The notes: generated from the letters alone by a model not told the origin. 6,118 nucleotides of DNA from an uncultured Chloroflexota bacterium (GCA_913030785.1 CAJWER010000186.1:1-6118), one strand, 5' to 3'; positions 1 through 6,086 are shown, numbered from the stretch's first letter. Numbers and translations: made by a program.

Positions 1-232
1 CGTCGATGAAGGGAGTGAACCCGCCGGCCTGGCTGGTGAAGGGCAGCAGAAGCAGCAGGGTCCCAGCCAATATGAAGCCTATGAACGAATAGAGAAGAAC
101 AACGGGAGATGCCAGGGCCCGAGACTGGGCCCTGGGGGTCGTGATCTCAAAGCGGACCGGGCTGATCTGCTCTTCGCGCGGGTGACGCACGATGCGGTCG
201 CCCGGCTTTGGCTTCCATGTGCCCCTCTGCAT
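1..232 (-). CDS. trkH: TrkH/KtrB-type potassium transporter, N-terminal part (cut by window edge)
   Basis: This is the start of a membrane subunit of a Trk/Ktr potassium uptake system, which moves K+ across the inner membrane with a TrkA-type regulatory partner (not in the window). Translating the minus strand from the ATG at 232-230 gives 77 residues open to the edge. A basic, Pro/Arg-rich cytoplasmic leader (1-42) contains PRPGD-like and PRAQSRAL segments. A first membrane helix follows (about 43-63), ending in LLLLLPFTSQAGGFTPFID. This LLP...G.FTPFID pattern is typical of TrkH just before the first pore helix (usually continuing ALFTATSA). An AAAGGG-like Shine-Dalgarno lies about 5 nt upstream, and no earlier ATG or GTG was seen in the ~60 bases checked upstream in this frame. 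Everything after the first helix is outside the window, so TrkH cannot be told from KtrB and intactness cannot be judged. The gene diverges from the HPP gene on the other strand. Confidence 0.82.
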   Translation of the reverse strand, partial: MQRGTWKPKPGDRIVRHPREEQISPVRFEITTPRAQSRALASPVVLLYSFIGFILAGTLLLLLPFTSQAGGFTPFID

Positions 233-384
233 TATCGCCCCTTTCGACCCTCGACGGGAGTATTTCCGCTGTCTAGTTACCTCTCGCAGAATGCTTTGAG
301 GATGCGCCTACACACACGGCAGAGCGCCACGCTTTGTGTATGCATTGCCGGTCCCAGCGATGATAGGTGTCGGCAAGTTGTGGT

Positions 385-394
385 GTCAATTGAC
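385..394. repeat. 10-bp perfect palindrome in divergent intergenic region
   Basis: GTCAATTGAC reads the same on both strands. It sits in the 265-bp region between the divergent trkH and HPP starts, just upstream of the proposed HPP promoter. A site this short can arise by chance. A dimeric regulator operator is possible but unsupported. Apart from this, the proposed promoter and the ribosome binding site, I see nothing in 233-497. Confidence 0.3.
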
Positions 395-416
395 GCAACG
401 GTGTACTTGTTTCCAC

Positions 417-446
417 TGTACATCGGCACCCGCGTTGGATTCTAAT
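417..446 (+). promoter_or_regulatory. Putative sigma-70-type promoter for the HPP gene
   Basis: A -35-like TGTACA (417-422, 4 of 6 consensus bases) and a -10-like TCTAAT (441-446, 5 of 6) are separated by 18 nt. Transcription would begin near 453 and give a leader of about 45 nt before the ATG at 498. This is pattern matching only. Confidence 0.35.
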
Positions 447-483
447 CGTAGTCATAGTCATGGAGATCCCGCACCACAGGGCT

Positions 484-490
484 GGAGGTG
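484..490 (+). promoter_or_regulatory. Strong Shine-Dalgarno deciding the HPP gene start
   Basis: GGAGGTG lies 7 nt upstream of the ATG at 498. This near-perfect ribosome binding site identifies 498 as the original start of the HPP gene, even though that reading frame now stops after 18 codons at the TGA at 552-554. Confidence 0.6.
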
Positions 491-497
491 GGTGCCG

Positions 498-1024
498 ATG
501 GAACCTGTTGTAAGACGACTTATGCCGCTGTCCGATCCCAATCTGAGAGGCTGAGCAGGCAATTACGCTGCCCAGTTCGCAATGGCGACGCTGGCCATGA
601 TGGCCATCCTGCTTCTTGAGGACGTGGTTTTGAGGGCGGCTATCGTAGTGGCTATGGCCTCGACGGTCTTCACAATTTTCGTCGTTCCCAACAGTGTAGC
701 GGTAACCCCGCGGGGGTGATCGGAGGACACGTGATTGGGGTGGCGGCAGGCTCTCTCGTCGCGGCCGTCATTGGGCTCCCCCCCATAGCGCCGATGGTGG
801 AGGACTCCCGTTTGCTGTTCGACTCCCTGGCAGCTCTCACGGTGGGCCTGAGTATCGCGCTGATGGTGGTGACGCATGCCGAGCACCCGCCCGCTGCCGG
901 GGCCGCTCTTGGTCTGGTCGTGCACGGGTGGGCCCTGTCGTCAGTCGGCGTCATCTTGATCGGCGCCGTAGCACTGTCCATCATACGAATGGTGCTGCGA
1001 CCCAGGCTGGTGAATCTGCTGTAG
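498..1024 (+). pseudogene. HPP-family integral membrane protein, disrupted by a stop codon and a frameshift
   Basis: HPP-family proteins (Pfam PF04982) are small multi-helix membrane proteins; some plastid and cyanobacterial members act in nitrite transport, but most are uncharacterised. The reading starts at ATG 498 (MEPVVRRLMPLSDPNLRG) and meets TGA at 552-554. It resumes in the same frame as AGNYAAQFAMATLAMM with two helices, ending SVAVTPRG before a second TGA at 717-719. The family sequence then continues one frame over as VIGGHVIGVAAGS, followed by the namesake HPP motif (codons 884-892, context AEHPPAAGAALGL) and a final long helix, stopping at 1024. Adding one G to the five-G run at 712-716 joins PRG to VIGGH, the family's conserved PRxVIGGH junction. 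Changing TGA 552 to TGG would restore the first break. The repaired product would have about 175 residues and five helices, a normal family length. TGA is a genuine stop in the neighbouring genes, so recoding is unlikely. Real decay or sequencing error remain possible. The final 309 bp (GTG 716) could still be translated alone. Confidence 0.75.
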
Positions 1025-1104
1025 CAGGCCGCATAAGCGCGTGCCTCTGCCCCTAGCGTGTCTGGCACCCACCCCGAGTACTTTTCCCAGCCCAACTAAG
1101 CGCG

Positions 1105-1116
1105 CGCAGCGCTGCG
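1105..1116. repeat. 12-bp perfect palindrome
   Basis: CGCAGCGCTGCG is self-complementary and lies between the HPP pseudogene and the fusion gene. It has no loop and no following T run, so it is a poor terminator. It may be an operator or simply GC-rich chance. Otherwise 1025-1197 holds only the putative promoter described separately. Confidence 0.25.
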
Positions 1117-1127
1117 GTAGCTCCGCC

Positions 1128-1157
1128 TTGTGGTGGTGGTGGCGTGCCGTTTATATT
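1128..1157 (+). promoter_or_regulatory. Putative promoter for the fusion gene
   Basis: TTGTGG (1128-1133, weak -35, TTG conserved) and TATATT (1152-1157, -10 with 5 of 6 consensus bases) are spaced by 18 nt across a short TGG repeat. Transcription would start about 34 nt before the ATG at 1198. TATATT stands out as an AT-rich patch in a GC-rich stretch. Confidence 0.4.
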
Positions 1158-1197
1158 GGACGCGATACGTTTGCGACAGTAACACGCGGGAGACCCG

Positions 1198-2367
1198 ATG
1201 GACGAGCAGGTCCGCGCCCAGGTAGAGCGACTTCACGCAACACCCTTGATGGCGGTGGTGGCGGTGTCTGGCGGCGGGTTTCAGGCCATAGCCTGGCTGC
1301 TCGGGGTCGCCGGCGCCTCGCGTACGGTGATCGAGGCGATTGTGCCATACAGCGAAGGGGCACTCCGGGATCTGCTGGGCTACGCCCCTGAAAAACATGT
1401 GTCCCCTGAGACGGCAAGGCACATGGCCAGATCCTCCTACGAGCGGGCTCGCAAGCACGGGCCGCCCGATCGTCCTGTGGTTGGCATCGGGTGCACCGCA
1501 GCTATCCGCACCGACCGTGAAAGGCGAGGTGACCACCGATGCTACGTAGCAGCATGGTCCGAGCGTGGAAGTACGACCTACGGAGTTACCCTGACCAAGG
1601 GCCAGCGAGAACGGGACGCTGAAGAAGACATTGTAAGCAGGCTCGTGCTTCGAGCGCTGGTGGAGGCGGATGGCGACGAGCCAACTATGCACCTCTCTCC
1701 CGACATCTCTCTGGGCGAGACGGAGGTCATCGAGCGGCGTCACAGTGATCCACTGGGGCAGTTTTTCCTGGGCGAGATTGACGCTGTGACACTGGGGAGT
1801 GACGGGAGTATCACGGCTGGGGTCGACCACGTCGGCGGTGTGCTGTCCGGATCATTCGATCCGCTCCACGAGGGCCACGAGGGGCTGGCCAGGGTTGCAT
1901 CCGGGATGCTGGACGTCGAGGTTGTCTTTGAACTGGCCGTCGCCAATGTGGACAAGAAATCTCTTGAGGAACAGACAATACGGGAGAGGTTGGCTCAGTT
2001 TGCAGGCCGGAACACGGTCATAGCCACCCGTGAGCCCCGATTCGACGGCAAGGCGGCGCTGCTGCCCGGCTGTACATTCGTAATAGGATGGGATACCGCC
2101 GCGAGGTTGTTTGTCCCGCGGTATTACGGTAACGACGAGGGCCACATGCTGGCTGCCATATCGGAGGTGCGGGACCGAGGTTGTTCATTCCTGGTGGCGG
2201 GACGCGTCGTGGGCGGCGAGTTCAGGTCGCTGGATGGTCTTGAAATCCCTGCGGGATTCTCCGACATGCTAACTCCCATCCCGGAAAGCGTTTTCAGACA
2301 AGATCTATCGTCTACCGAGCTGCGCCTGGCCTCCGGCGAAAACCGCGAAAGGAACATGTCATGCTGA
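1198..2367 (+). CDS. CinA-C/PncC-like domain fused to an NMN adenylyltransferase-like domain
   Basis: This 389-residue cytoplasmic protein has two recognisable halves. Residues about 5-155 resemble the CinA C-terminal (nicotinamide-nucleotide amidase, PncC) fold. AVSGGG (22-27) replaces the usual AES-TGG and keeps Ser24. GAS (39-41) and PYS (50-52) match the family, as does VSPETARHMA (68-77). However, the Lys normally found shortly after the YS is Leu56 here, and the usual TGIAGP loop is replaced by GIGCTAAIRTDRERRGDH (96-113). Residues about 212-380 form a nucleotidyltransferase domain: SGSFDPLHEGH (217-227) with the HxGH nucleotide-binding motif, GWDT (297-300), and LSSTELR (370-376) matching the ISSTxxR motif of NMN/NaMN adenylyltransferases. 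By family knowledge, PncC deamidates NMN to NaMN and NMNAT-type enzymes adenylate NMN or NaMN, so a two-step NAD-salvage enzyme is a reasonable inference. The altered amidase site leaves that activity doubtful. The start is supported by GGGAG 5 nt upstream. The gene lies 67 bp upstream of ubiD on the same strand and may be co-transcribed. Confidence 0.8.
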   Translation: MDEQVRAQVERLHATPLMAVVAVSGGGFQAIAWLLGVAGASRTVIEAIVPYSEGALRDLLGYAPEKHVSPETARHMARSSYERARKHGPPDRPVVGIGCTAAIRTDRERRGDHRCYVAAWSERGSTTYGVTLTKGQRERDAEEDIVSRLVLRALVEADGDEPTMHLSPDISLGETEVIERRHSDPLGQFFLGEIDAVTLGSDGSITAGVDHVGGVLSGSFDPLHEGHEGLARVASGMLDVEVVFELAVANVDKKSLEEQTIRERLAQFAGRNTVIATREPRFDGKAALLPGCTFVIGWDTAARLFVPRYYGNDEGHMLAAISEVRDRGCSFLVAGRVVGGEFRSLDGLEIPAGFSDMLTPIPESVFRQDLSSTELRLASGENRERNMSC

Positions 2368-2379
2368 GGCCCTGCTCCG

Positions 2380-2399
2380 GCCCAGAAAGGCCCCTGGGC
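2380..2399 (+). other. GC-rich hairpin between the fusion gene and ubiD
   Basis: GCCCAG (2380-2385) can pair with CTGGGC (2394-2399) around an 8-nt loop. There is no T run after it, so it is not a standard intrinsic terminator. It may be a weak pause or mRNA-processing site between the upstream gene and the ubi operon, or chance in GC-rich DNA. Confidence 0.25.
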
Positions 2400-2434
2400 G
2401 ACATTGAAACTCGAGTACCGAGGCCGTCCGCGTC

Positions 2435-3889
2435 ATGAAATTTAAGAACCTTCGTGAGTTCATCGTCTTCCTGGAGGACAAGAGAGAGTTGCGGCGAATA
2501 TCCACCACCGTTAGCCGGGATCTGGAGATCACCGAATTGGCGGACCGTATGGTGAAGTCGGGCGGACCAGCGCTGCTCTTCGAAAACGTTGAGGGCTCCG
2601 CGGTGCCCGTTGTGATAGGCCTGTTTGGCACCCATCAGCGGGTCGCGTGGGCTCTGGGCGTCGACAATGTTGAAACCATAACGGACCGTGTACGCAAGCT
2701 GCTGGGCATTGCCCAGGGTCCCCCTCCGGGGTTAATGGGAAAGCTGCGTACAGCGGGCGATCTGATTGGGCTGGCTAGGTCCCAGCCGAAAATCGTGGGT
2801 AGTGGACCGTGCCAGGAGGTCGTTCTGGAGGGGGAGGATGTGGACCTGGATCTGCTTCCCTCCCTCAAATGTTGGCCCGAGGACGGAGGGCGGTTCATCA
2901 CGCTGCCATTGGTTATCAGCCGAGACCCCGATACGGGGACTCGCAACGTTGGTACCTACCGCATGCAGGTCTACGACAAGCGTACGACCGGCATGCACTG
3001 GCAGACCCACAAGGTTGGCGCCCACCACTTGAGGGCGGGGCAGAGCGCCGGGCTCGATCGGATGGAGGTTGCCGCTGCCATTGGAGGTGACCCCACCACG
3101 ATCTGGGCAGGATCGATGCCGTTGCCGCCGGGGATCGACGAGTTCGCGGTCGCCGGCGTGATTCGGGAAGAGGCGGTGGAGCTGGTGCGATGCAAGACCG
3201 TGGACCTGGAGGTCCCGGTCCAGGCCGAGTTCGTGTTGGAGGGCTACGTCGTGCCGGGCGAGACCCGCGCAGAGGGCCCTTTCGGCGACCACACCGGCTA
3301 CTACTCGCCTGCCGAGGAGTATCCGGTATTCCACGTCACAGCGCTCACGCACCGGCGCGATCCGATATATCCGACTACTGTTGTCGGCAGGCCGCCCTCC
3401 GAGGACTTCTTCATGGGCAAGGCCAGCGAGCGTATCATGCTGCCGGCGTTGCAGACGGCGGTCCCAGAGGTCGTCGACATGAACATGCCAGCGGAGGGGA
3501 TATTCACGAACTATGTGCTGGTGTCCATTCGCAAGGAGTACCCGGGGCATGCCCGGAAGGTGATGTACGCCCTGTGGGGTATCGGGCAGATGATGCTGGT
3601 CAAGGGCATCGTGGTATTCGACGGCCACGTGGATGTGCAGGACCTCTCCGAGGTTGCCTGGCGCGTCGGCGCTAATGTCGACCCGTCTCGAGACCTGGTC
3701 ATAGTTGAGGGAGCGATTGACGATCTGGACCATGCCTCGACGACCTCGAAGTTCGGCAGCAAGATCGGTATCGACGCGACGGCCAAGAGTCGAAGCGAGG
3801 GAATGGACAGGGACTGGCCCCCCGAGATCGTCATGAGCGAAGAGATCAAGAATCTGGTCGACGGACGGTGGAAGGAGTACGGTCTTTGA
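2435..3889 (+). CDS. ubiD: UbiD-family prenyl-FMN-dependent decarboxylase (MqnL-like)
   Basis: UbiD enzymes use prenylated FMN made by UbiX to remove the carboxyl group from a prenylated aromatic acid. Next to this UbiA type, the likely substrate is the prenylated 1,4-dihydroxy-6-naphthoate of futalosine-pathway menaquinone synthesis. At 484 residues it is full length. The N-terminus KFKNLREFIVFLED with GGPALLFENVEG is the standard family start. The cofactor/metal region holds NVGTYRMQV (Asn171, Arg176) followed by GMHW (186-189). The acidic catalytic segment is PGETRAEGPFGDHTGYY, with Glu276, Glu280 and Asp285. The C-terminal signature KIGIDAT (443-449, Asp447) is intact. The start is ATG 2435, with GAGG 11 nt upstream, a rather long spacing that suggests modest initiation or coupling. 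It is the first gene of the tight ubiD-ubiA-ubiX set, and its TGA overlaps the ubiA start. Other UbiD-family substrates cannot be excluded from sequence, but the partner genes make a quinone role most likely. Confidence 0.93.
   Translation: MKFKNLREFIVFLEDKRELRRISTTVSRDLEITELADRMVKSGGPALLFENVEGSAVPVVIGLFGTHQRVAWALGVDNVETITDRVRKLLGIAQGPPPGLMGKLRTAGDLIGLARSQPKIVGSGPCQEVVLEGEDVDLDLLPSLKCWPEDGGRFITLPLVISRDPDTGTRNVGTYRMQVYDKRTTGMHWQTHKVGAHHLRAGQSAGLDRMEVAAAIGGDPTTIWAGSMPLPPGIDEFAVAGVIREEAVELVRCKTVDLEVPVQAEFVLEGYVVPGETRAEGPFGDHTGYYSPAEEYPVFHVTALTHRRDPIYPTTVVGRPPSEDFFMGKASERIMLPALQTAVPEVVDMNMPAEGIFTNYVLVSIRKEYPGHARKVMYALWGIGQMMLVKGIVVFDGHVDVQDLSEVAWRVGANVDPSRDLVIVEGAIDDLDHASTTSKFGSKIGIDATAKSRSEGMDRDWPPEIVMSEEIKNLVDGRWKEYGL
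3870..3877 (+). promoter_or_regulatory. Shine-Dalgarno inside ubiD that sets a TTG start for ubiA
   Basis: GGAAGGAG lies within the last codons of ubiD, 8 nt before a TTG at 3886-3888. The next best start, GTG 3868, overlaps this site and lacks a ribosome binding site of its own. The TTG shares bases with the ubiD stop (TTGA), an arrangement typical of translational coupling. Confidence 0.6.
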
Positions 3890-4764
3890 GCACCGCCGCT
3901 GCACCGGGTTTTCTGAATCGGCTACAGCTATTTTCCGGTGAAATCAGGGTTCAGGAGAGCGTCTTCGCCCTGCCATTTGCCTACACGGGAATGGTGCTTG
4001 CTGCGGACGGTGCGCCGACGTGGACGCAGTTCGTTTGGGTCACCGTGGCGATGGTCAGCGCTCGCACGCTGGGAATGTCGGCCAACCGCATCATCGACAG
4101 ACACATCGATTCGCGCAATCCAAGGACGTCGGGCCGCCACCTGGCTTCCGGACGGCTGCGGACACCGGAGATGGTTGCACTCTCCGCGATCGCTGCGGTG
4201 GTGTTTTTCGTAGCTGCGGCTATGCTGAACACGCTTGCTCTGGCTTTGGCGCCAGTAGCGGCGGCGTACCTTGTGATATACCCATTCGCGAAGCGATACG
4301 TCTGGGCGGCCAGCTTCCTGCTCGGCTGGGCGCTGGCTATTGCGCCATCGGCGGCATGGATTGGCGTGCGTGGGAGTGTGTCCTGGGAGCCTGTTCTGCT
4401 ATCGGCGGCTGTGGCTCTGTGGGCGGCCAGCTTCGACATCCTGTACCACGCCCAGGACTTCGACTTCTACACGAATAGCGGGCTCCACTCCGTTGCCAGA
4501 AAGTTTGGTGTCCACTCCGCATTCCGAATCGCACGTATGCTGGACGTGCTGGCCGTCGCCTGCCTGGCGGGGGTAGGGGTCGGGCTCAGCATGGAATGGC
4601 CCTACTATGTTGGCTGTGCTGTGGCGGCTGCCGTGCTAATGTACAAGCACAGCATGGTGTCTCCAGACGACCTGTCCCGCATGGGTGTGGCGTTCTTTCG
4701 CACCAACGCGTATGTGTCTTTGACGGTGTTCGTCGCGACTATGGTCGCGGTATTTGTAGTCTAG
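3886..4764 (+). CDS. ubiA: UbiA-family membrane prenyltransferase (MqnP-like)
   Basis: UbiA-family enzymes attach a polyprenyl chain to an aromatic acid within the membrane. From the TTG start the product has 292 residues, the usual family length, and is strongly hydrophobic throughout, compatible with the family's nine helices. The N-terminal EIRVQESVFALPFAYTGM matches the family's IKxxHTxFALPFA opening. The first Mg-diphosphate site NRIIDRHID (67-75) with NPRT (78-81) is intact. The second site, DILYHAQDFDFY (184-195), resembles the DxxYxxQDxxFD of the MqnP type and continues with GLHS (199-202), but the last expected Asp is Tyr195; Asp193 might substitute. The QD...GLHS style suggests the menaquinone (futalosine) branch rather than ubiquinone. 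I prefer the TTG start over GTG 3868 because of GGAAGGAG 8 nt upstream and the TTGA overlap with ubiD. The gene ends 12 nt before ubiX, so all three are surely one transcript. Confidence 0.9.
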   Translation: MSTAAAPGFLNRLQLFSGEIRVQESVFALPFAYTGMVLAADGAPTWTQFVWVTVAMVSARTLGMSANRIIDRHIDSRNPRTSGRHLASGRLRTPEMVALSAIAAVVFFVAAAMLNTLALALAPVAAAYLVIYPFAKRYVWAASFLLGWALAIAPSAAWIGVRGSVSWEPVLLSAAVALWAASFDILYHAQDFDFYTNSGLHSVARKFGVHSAFRIARMLDVLAVACLAGVGVGLSMEWPYYVGCAVAAAVLMYKHSMVSPDDLSRMGVAFFRTNAYVSLTVFVATMVAVFVV

Positions 4765-4776
4765 ACGGAGTAAAGA

Positions 4777-5388
4777 ATGTCTGATAACGGTGCGTCTCCA
4801 GTGGTGGTAGGCATCTCAGGGGCCAGCGGCTCGGTCATGGCGCGGGGCGTTATCGAGCGGCTGCTGGAGATGGGGCGGCCTGTGGTAGCGACGGCCTCGC
4901 CTGCCGCCAGGATGGTGTGGCGCGACGAGATGGACGAGTCCTTCGGTGACGCGCTAGAGCGCTGGGGCGATTCCGGGCTCTTCACCCATTACGCCATCGG
5001 CGACATGACTGCGCCCATCGCCAGCGGTACATTTTCTGTAGCCAGTATGGCGGTTGTGCCGTGCAGCATGGCGACGATTGCGGCGATAGCCGTGGGCCTT
5101 TCCGACAACCTGCTCCGCCGCGCGGCGGACGTGTGTATCAAGGAGCGACGGCGACTGGTCCTGGTGCCCCGCGACACACCTCTCAACGCCATACACCTTG
5201 AGAACATGGCGAACCTGTCCAGGCTGGGGGCGACCATTCTGCCACCTGCGCCGGCCTTCTACCTGAAGCCGCAATCTGTCTCAGACATCGTAGATTTCAT
5301 GGTCGAGCGGACCTTGTACGCCCTGGGCGAAACGGAAGCGCTTCCCGATGCGATGCGATACAAGGGGAGCCACGACGCGGGGTCGTGA
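4777..5388 (+). CDS. ubiX: UbiX flavin prenyltransferase (MqnM-like)
   Basis: UbiX joins dimethylallyl (mono)phosphate to reduced FMN to make prenyl-FMN, the cofactor of UbiD two genes upstream. The 203-residue product is full length and soluble. It shows the N-terminal flavin-binding GISGASG (12-18), the central VVPCSMATIAAIAVG (93-107) and the SDNLLRRAADV segment that follows it. Next come ERRRLVLVPRDTPL (123-136) with phosphate-binding Arg132, and HLENM...GATILPPAPAFY near the C-terminus. All expected motifs are present. The start is ATG 4777 with GGAG 6 nt upstream, 12 nt after the ubiA stop. The last roughly 20 residues (EALPDAMRYKGSHDAGS) are a polar tail. It is the last gene of the operon, and no clear intrinsic terminator follows. 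Confidence 0.95.
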   Translation: MSDNGASPVVVGISGASGSVMARGVIERLLEMGRPVVATASPAARMVWRDEMDESFGDALERWGDSGLFTHYAIGDMTAPIASGTFSVASMAVVPCSMATIAAIAVGLSDNLLRRAADVCIKERRRLVLVPRDTPLNAIHLENMANLSRLGATILPPAPAFYLKPQSVSDIVDFMVERTLYALGETEALPDAMRYKGSHDAGS

Positions 5389-5461
5389 GCTAGTGCCAGA
5401 GGCCCGATGGCGGTGCAGTAGACCGCTGGAGCGGATTCTGGGAAGGGCCGATCTGTGAATC

Positions 5462-5510
5462 TGTTCCATCGTGTTCCATACTGTTCCGCTCGTAGCTGGG
5501 GCGATGGGAC
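5462..5510 (+). repeat. Three TGTTCC repeats at 10-bp spacing plus potential stem
   Basis: TGTTCC occurs at 5462, 5472 and 5482, exactly one helical turn apart; the first two copies extend to GTGTTCCAT-like units. GTTCCATC (5463-5470) can also pair with GATGGGAC (5503-5510), giving 8 base pairs including one G-U, around a 32-nt loop. The site lies about 75 bp after ubiX in the 271-bp gap 5389-5659, where I find no convincing gene. It could be a protein-binding array or an RNA 3' structure, or a chance repeat. A separate 10-bp palindrome, CCATTAATGG, lies at 5539-5548. Confidence 0.4.
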
Positions 5511-5659
5511 GGCTGGGACACTTTTGGGTCATTATGGACCATTAATGGGACCTCAGTGGTACGCCAGTGAGACAAAAATGGCCGAACCTCACACGGGCGC
5601 TCCTCAATAGGTAAAAATAGTACTAGTATTGCCAGAGGGATTTCGCTCGGAGAAGGAAT

Positions 5660-6010
5660 TCAAGGTGCTCCTGGACAAGTATTGATTTCTACCGTAGCAT
5701 TTACAGATCCTAATTCAATGTAACCTGAATCATCATACAATTTACCATCTTTAACAATTCCACTACTATAACTTGCATTAGAGTTGTCGTAAGAAGATCC
5801 GAATCCTGTTATTATGACTAATTTTCCACTCCATCTGCTTCCTGAAACAGTAATAGTAGACTTAGCTGAAGAGTCTGCATATGAATAAACACCAGCTAAA
5901 GAAATACTTTTGCTCTGATTAGATTTAAATGATTGATTATCAGAAGAACCATTAGAGCAAGAACACAAGAAAAGCAATGTAATTAATCCTATACTATATA
6001 TATTTTTCAT
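5660..6010 (-). CDS. Small secreted lipoprotein, Bacteroidota-like, function unknown
   Basis: The 116-residue product begins with a classical lipoprotein signal: Lys2, a hydrophobic stretch (I4-L15), then LCSC with the likely lipidated Cys18 (Cys16 is an alternative). A Ser/Asn-rich linker follows (19-36). The mature part (about 38-105) resembles a small beta-rich repeat type seen in marine Bacteroidota lipoproteins, with GVYSYADSSAKSTITVSG, RWSGKLVIITGFGSSYD, and GIVKDGKLYDDSGYIELGSV. That resemblance is from memory; no function can be assigned. The ending TVEINTCPGAP looks unlike the usual continuation and lies at the composition break, so the true C-terminus may have been lost. The start ATG 6010-6008 has an A/T-rich leader without Shine-Dalgarno, as is common in Bacteroidota. 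It runs convergent to ubiX. Confidence 0.7.
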   Translation of the reverse strand: MKNIYSIGLITLLFLCSCSNGSSDNQSFKSNQSKSISLAGVYSYADSSAKSTITVSGSRWSGKLVIITGFGSSYDNSNASYSSGIVKDGKLYDDSGYIELGSVNATVEINTCPGAP

Positions 6011-6056
6011 TTTAATAAATTTTTAAGTTAATCTGAGTGGGAGTCTTTGTATGAAA

Positions 6057-6086
6057 CAAACTTACAAAAAAATATTAAAAAACATA
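6057..6086 (-). promoter_or_regulatory. Putative Bacteroidota-type promoter for the lipoprotein gene
   Basis: Read on the minus strand, TAAGTTTG (6064-6057) matches the Bacteroidota -7 element TAnnTTTG exactly. TATG (6086-6083), 18 nt upstream, is an imperfect match to the TTTG -33 element. The predicted leader is about 40 nt. The strict -7 match supports a Bacteroidota origin for this segment, although A/T-rich DNA gives such matches easily. Confidence 0.4.

Noticed and set aside
182..554. Plus-strand open frames of 87 and 72 codons over the trkH start and intergenic region
   Set aside because: The first overlaps the trkH N-terminus antisense with no recognisable product. Only the last 18 codons of the second (from ATG 498) are meaningful, as the start of the HPP gene.
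498..560. TGA at 552 read as tryptophan (alternative genetic code)
   Set aside because: The fusion gene, ubiD and ubiX all end at TGA at their normal family lengths, so TGA works as a stop in this genome.
1096..1830. 244-codon open frame on the minus strand opposite the fusion gene
   Set aside because: It is antisense to conserved CinA and HxGH motifs and its translation shows no family pattern.
3868..3885. GTG at 3868 as the start of ubiA
   Set aside because: It has no ribosome binding site and would put the strong GGAAGGAG inside the gene; the TTG at 3886 has ideal spacing and couples to the ubiD stop.
2732..3904. 390-codon open frame on the minus strand opposite ubiD
   Set aside because: It is antisense to a strongly conserved ubiD; the low-complexity, His/Arg/Leu-rich translation has no recognisable domain. 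Long antisense frames are expected in GC-rich genes.
5410..5426. GCGGT/ACCGC hairpin after ubiX as an intrinsic terminator
   Set aside because: The stem is only 5 bp with a 7-nt loop and no T run follows.
5390..5575. 61-codon minus-strand frame after ubiX
   Set aside because: No ribosome binding site, domain or hydrophobic pattern; the composition looks non-coding.
5611..5685. Short plus-strand frame reading VKIVLVLPEGFRSEKEF at the composition border
   Set aside because: It looks protein-like for 24 codons but directly follows TAG, has no ATG or GTG start, and overlaps the lipoprotein end antisense; probably chance or a breakpoint fragment.
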